DNA from: CBDDEC01 sp965198045
GTDB lineage: Bacteria > Chloroflexota > Dehalococcoidia > UBA2979
Direction of reading: 5' to 3'
Length of the DNA: 64,000 nucleotides
Assembly: GCA_965198045.1 (NCBI GenBank)
Contig: CBDAOL010000012.1
Location: forward strand, 434,001 to 498,000
In this document: positions 61,566 through 64,000 of the stretch, one piece after another
Position numbering within the stretch: position 1 is the first letter of the stretch
Layout: every line of letters begins with the position of its first letter
Notes under the pieces: generated by a model
The model's input: only the letters and a program-made list of their open reading frames with translations
Told to the model about the DNA's origin: nothing
The model's database searches: none
Position numbers and translations under genes: made by a program

Positions 61566-62561
61566 ATGACCACCGAAACTGCCGAACGCACCATCACCTA
61601 CCGCGAGGCGATCAATGAGGCGTTGAAGCAGGAGATGCGCGCAGACGACCGCGTCTTCGTCGCCGGCATCGACCTGGCCGAGCGCGGCGACGTGTTTGGT
61701 CTGACGCAGGGCGTGCTCTCGGAGTTCGGCCCGACGAGGATCCTCGACACCCCGATCTCGGAGAACGCGATCGCCGGGCTGGCGACCGGCGCGGCCTCGC
61801 AGGGGCTGCGGCCCGTGATCTCGATGATGTTCATCGACTTTATCGGCGTGGCGTTCGACCAGATCATGAACCAGATGGCGAAGATGAAGTACATGTTCGG
61901 CGGCAAGGCGACGCTGCCGATCACGGTGCTCGCCAACGCCGGAGCGGGCACCGGCATGGCCGCCCAGCATTCGCAGAGCCTCGAGGCGTTGCTCGCGCAC
62001 ATCCCTGGCATCAAAGTCGTCATGCCGGCGTCGCCGGACGACGCGAAGGGCTTGTTCACCGCCTCGCTGCGCGAAGACAACCCGGTGTTCTTCATCATGC
62101 ACAAGCGCTGCTCGCGGATCCGCGGGCACGTGCCCGAGGGCGACTACACCGTGCCGCTGGGCTCCGCGCGCGTCGTGCGCGAGGGCACCGATCTGACGAT
62201 CGTTGCCACCGCCTACATGGTCCACGAGGCGCTAGCCGCCGCCGATCAGCTCGCGGAGGAGGGCGTGAGCATCGAGGTCGTCGACCCGCGTACGGTGCAG
62301 CCTCTCGACATCGATACGATCGTGGCATCGGTGCAGAAGACGCACCGCCTGCTCACGGTCCACGAGGCGGTCGAGTTCGCCGGCATTGGCGCTGAAATCA
62401 ACGCGCAGGTCGCGGACCTCGCCTTTGACTACCTCGACGCACCGCCACGTCGCCTCGGCGGGCCGTTCAGCCCGGTGCCGTACAGCCCGCCGCTGGAGCA
62501 GGCGTGGCTGGTCAACGCCGATGGCATCGCCGACGCCGCCCGCGGCGTGATGGCCGGCTAG
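61566..62561 (+). CDS. 2-oxoacid dehydrogenase E1 component, beta subunit
   Basis: 331 residues; the ATG at 61566 (MTTETAERTITYREAINEAL) is 28 bp past the alpha stop behind GAGAGGAG. TPISENAIAGLATGAASQGL, FIDFIGVAFDQIMNQMAKMKYMFGG and TAYMVHEALAAADQLAEEGVSIEVVDPRTVQPLD are typical transketolase-like beta features. It pairs with the alpha subunit to form the E1 heterotetramer. The E2 gene begins three bases after the stop. Confidence 0.95.
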   Translation: MTTETAERTITYREAINEALKQEMRADDRVFVAGIDLAERGDVFGLTQGVLSEFGPTRILDTPISENAIAGLATGAASQGLRPVISMMFIDFIGVAFDQIMNQMAKMKYMFGGKATLPITVLANAGAGTGMAAQHSQSLEALLAHIPGIKVVMPASPDDAKGLFTASLREDNPVFFIMHKRCSRIRGHVPEGDYTVPLGSARVVREGTDLTIVATAYMVHEALAAADQLAEEGVSIEVVDPRTVQPLDIDTIVASVQKTHRLLTVHEAVEFAGIGAEINAQVADLAFDYLDAPPRRLGGPFSPVPYSPPLEQAWLVNADGIADAARGVMAG

Positions 62562-62564
62562 GCG

Positions 62565-63839
62565 ATGGCAGTCGCGGTCATCCTCCCCAAGATCGGCATG
62601 ACGATGGAGGACGCGGTCCTCACGCGCTGGCTGATGCCCGATGAATCTGCCGTCGCGGTGGGCGACGCGATGTTCGAGATCGACGTCGAGAAGGTCCTGA
62701 TGGAGGTCGAGGCGGAGATCGCCGGCACCCTGCGACACCTCGTCGGCGATTGCATCCGCTTCCTCCCGGGCGCGGTCGTGGCCGCCATCCTCGAGGAGGG
62801 CGAGACGGAGGTACCGGCGACGATCACGGCCGATGTCGAGTCGCAGTGGTCGGAGCCTGCTGAGGAGTATCGCGACGCCGCCGAGGTGCGGGAGACGCGC
62901 GAGGACGCCCCGGCGGAGTCCGCTGCGGTGGACCCAGAGCCCGCTTCGGCGGTGGCGGAGCCGGCTCAGAGCAGCGGCGAGCGCGTGCTCGCCAGCCCGA
63001 TCGCACGCCGCATCGCGGAGGAGCAAGATGTCGACCTCGCCTCGGTTGCCGGCACCGGACCGCGCGGCCGCGTCACCGAGACCGACGTACGCAGCCACCT
63101 CGACGGCGGCGCGGCGGTCGAGGCGACGCCAGCTGCCGAGGTCGCAGCCCCGACCGGGGACGCCACGACGGCGTACAGCGGTCGCCGTCACTTCATCGGC
63201 GAACGCATGCTGCAGAGCTTGCAGTCGAGCGCGCAGCTCACACTCACCTCCGAGGTGCGCGTCGACGAGGCCATGCGCATGGCGCGCGGGCTGTCGCGCG
63301 AGTGGCGCAGCGAGGGTGTGGTCGTCACGTTCACGATGCTCGTCGTGCGCGCCGCCGCGCTGGCCCTGCGCGAGCATCCTCGACTCAACGCTCGGCTCGA
63401 CAACGGCCAGATCGTCGAGGTGGGTGAGATCAACGTCGGTATCGCCATCGACGACGCGCAAGGCCTGATGGTGCCGGTGGTGCGGCGCGCCGACGCCCGC
63501 CCGTTGCAGGACGTGGCGGCGGACTACGCCGCGCTGGCGCGCAAGGTCGAGAGCAGCGAGCTCTCGCTCGCCGAGGTCACGGACGGGACGTTCACGGTGA
63601 CCTCGTTGGAGACACTCGGCGTCGACGCGTTCACGCCGGTGCTCAACCCACCGCAGGCGGCCATCCTCGGCGTCGGCCGGGTGGGTTCGCGGCCGGTGGT
63701 CGAGGAGGGCAGCGTCGAGGCCGGGCAGACGACGGTGCTCAGCCTAACCTTTGACCACCGCATCACAGACGGCGCGCCCGCTGCGCGCTTCCTCGATCGG
63801 ATCGCACAGATGCTCGCCCGTCCCTACATGCTCATGTAG
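62565..63839 (+). CDS. 2-oxoacid dehydrogenase E2 component (dihydrolipoamide acyltransferase)
   Basis: 424 residues. Lipoyl domain at residues 1-80 with MFEIDVEKVLMEVEAEIAG, where Lys of EKV is the lipoyl site (usually DKV/DKA). A peripheral-subunit-binding domain follows near 145-180 (LASPIARRIAEEQDVDLASV). The catalytic domain occupies about 205-424 and ends with LTFDHRITDGAPAARFLDRI, containing the HxxxDG motif. It is the core of the complex made with the E1 subunits upstream. Confidence 0.95.
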   Translation: MAVAVILPKIGMTMEDAVLTRWLMPDESAVAVGDAMFEIDVEKVLMEVEAEIAGTLRHLVGDCIRFLPGAVVAAILEEGETEVPATITADVESQWSEPAEEYRDAAEVRETREDAPAESAAVDPEPASAVAEPAQSSGERVLASPIARRIAEEQDVDLASVAGTGPRGRVTETDVRSHLDGGAAVEATPAAEVAAPTGDATTAYSGRRHFIGERMLQSLQSSAQLTLTSEVRVDEAMRMARGLSREWRSEGVVVTFTMLVVRAAALALREHPRLNARLDNGQIVEVGEINVGIAIDDAQGLMVPVVRRADARPLQDVAADYAALARKVESSELSLAEVTDGTFTVTSLETLGVDAFTPVLNPPQAAILGVGRVGSRPVVEEGSVEAGQTTVLSLTFDHRITDGAPAARFLDRIAQMLARPYMLM

Positions 63840-63857
63840 CCGAGCGCGTCGACGTGG

Positions 63858-64000
63858 TCAGGGTCGCACCGCTCGTTTCGGGCGCTGCGCCAGCTCCGCG
63901 AGCATCGGCTGTGCCAGCCGCACGAAGGTGCAGGCGAGCCGGCGCGTGTCGCGTGGGTCGATGAGGTCGATCACGTCGAAGTGATGCGCCGCCTTCATCG
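63858..64000 (-). CDS. Acyl-CoA carboxyltransferase subunit, C-terminus (partial)
   Basis: The last 47 residues of a minus-strand frame that enters from the right edge: FDVIDLIDPRDTRRLACTFV and a short tail. This matches the end of carboxyltransferase beta subunits, compare DIEDIIDPRETRPLLSDWL in the gene at 40031. It probably faces the E2 gene convergently. The rest lies outside the window. Confidence 0.75.
   Translation of the reverse strand, partial: MKAAHHFDVIDLIDPRDTRRLACTFVRLAQPMLAELAQRPKRAVRP

Overview
The window is GC-rich DNA (about two thirds G+C by eye) with dense gene packing, many ATGA/GTGA start-stop overlaps and frequent GTG or TTG starts. The content suggests an uncultured Chloroflexota, most like Dehalococcoidia/SAR202-type genomes: repeated class III CoA-transferases, SDRs, an F420/flavin luciferase-like oxidoreductase, an enolase-superfamily enzyme, MBL-fold hydrolases, poly-Asp lipoproteins, an FmdB zinc ribbon and an RRM RNA-binding protein. 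This placement is inference; there is no rRNA in the window.

Layout. 1-2.1 kb: hydantoinase/oxoprolinase genes hyuB (partial) and hyuA. 2.3-12.5 kb: housekeeping genes (bL25, rlmN, fmt, a solute-binding protein, secG, a YvcK-like protein, gatB, a DUF402 protein, a frameshifted GNAT, rarA). 12.5-13.6 kb: two cupredoxin-like lipoproteins, the second frameshifted. 13.7-18.5 kb: a cyclase followed by a tightly coupled FGGY kinase / amidohydrolase / SelA-like PLP lyase operon. 18.4-19.4 kb: an Erm-type rRNA methylase. 19.4-31.8 kb: a catabolic island with an MBL hydrolase, an SDR, four single-domain and one fused double-domain class III CoA-transferases, a MaoC-like hotdog protein, an enoyl-CoA hydratase and a TcuA-like flavoprotein. 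32-38 kb: small conserved proteins, a degenerate ferritin-like protein, an MBL hydrolase, tRNA-Leu(UAA), an RRM protein with a probable CTG start and a strong terminator, and an alkyl-sulfatase-like hydrolase. 38.3-45 kb: an MFS transporter with a repeat-bearing tail, an acyl-CoA carboxyltransferase, a second fused double CoA-transferase, and an enoyl-CoA hydratase broken by an amber codon. 45-53.5 kb: a CAP-domain lipoprotein, a decayed Tat solute-binding protein, DinB and SRPBCC proteins, a methyltransferase, a luciferase-like oxidoreductase, an NTF2-like protein, a Gfo/Idh-aldo/keto reductase fusion and a divergent XRE pair. 53.6-55.4 kb: an SDR and a frameshifted hydratase. 55471-56710: an intact IS3-family element with inverted repeats, a 4-bp target duplication and a slippery heptamer. 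56.8-59.3 kb: a PepSY protein divergent from a two-component system. 59.3-60.4 kb: a frameshifted enolase-superfamily gene. 60.6-63.8 kb: E1 alpha, E1 beta and E2 of a 2-oxoacid dehydrogenase. 63.9-64 kb: the end of another carboxyltransferase.

How it fits together: the catabolic genes read as activation of organic acids by CoA transfer, hydration and oxidation of the acyl-CoAs, carboxylation, and entry to central metabolism, with several parallel branches. The most distinctive regulatory signals are the 11-bp-spaced TTCAGC arrays between the PepSY gene and the two-component system, and a four-copy GAATCT array at 46.6 kb.

Caution: about ten genes carry single-base frameshifts, several in short homopolymers, while the core genes are intact. 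Uncorrected consensus indels are the simplest explanation, so broken genes should not be read as true pseudogenes without read-level checking.
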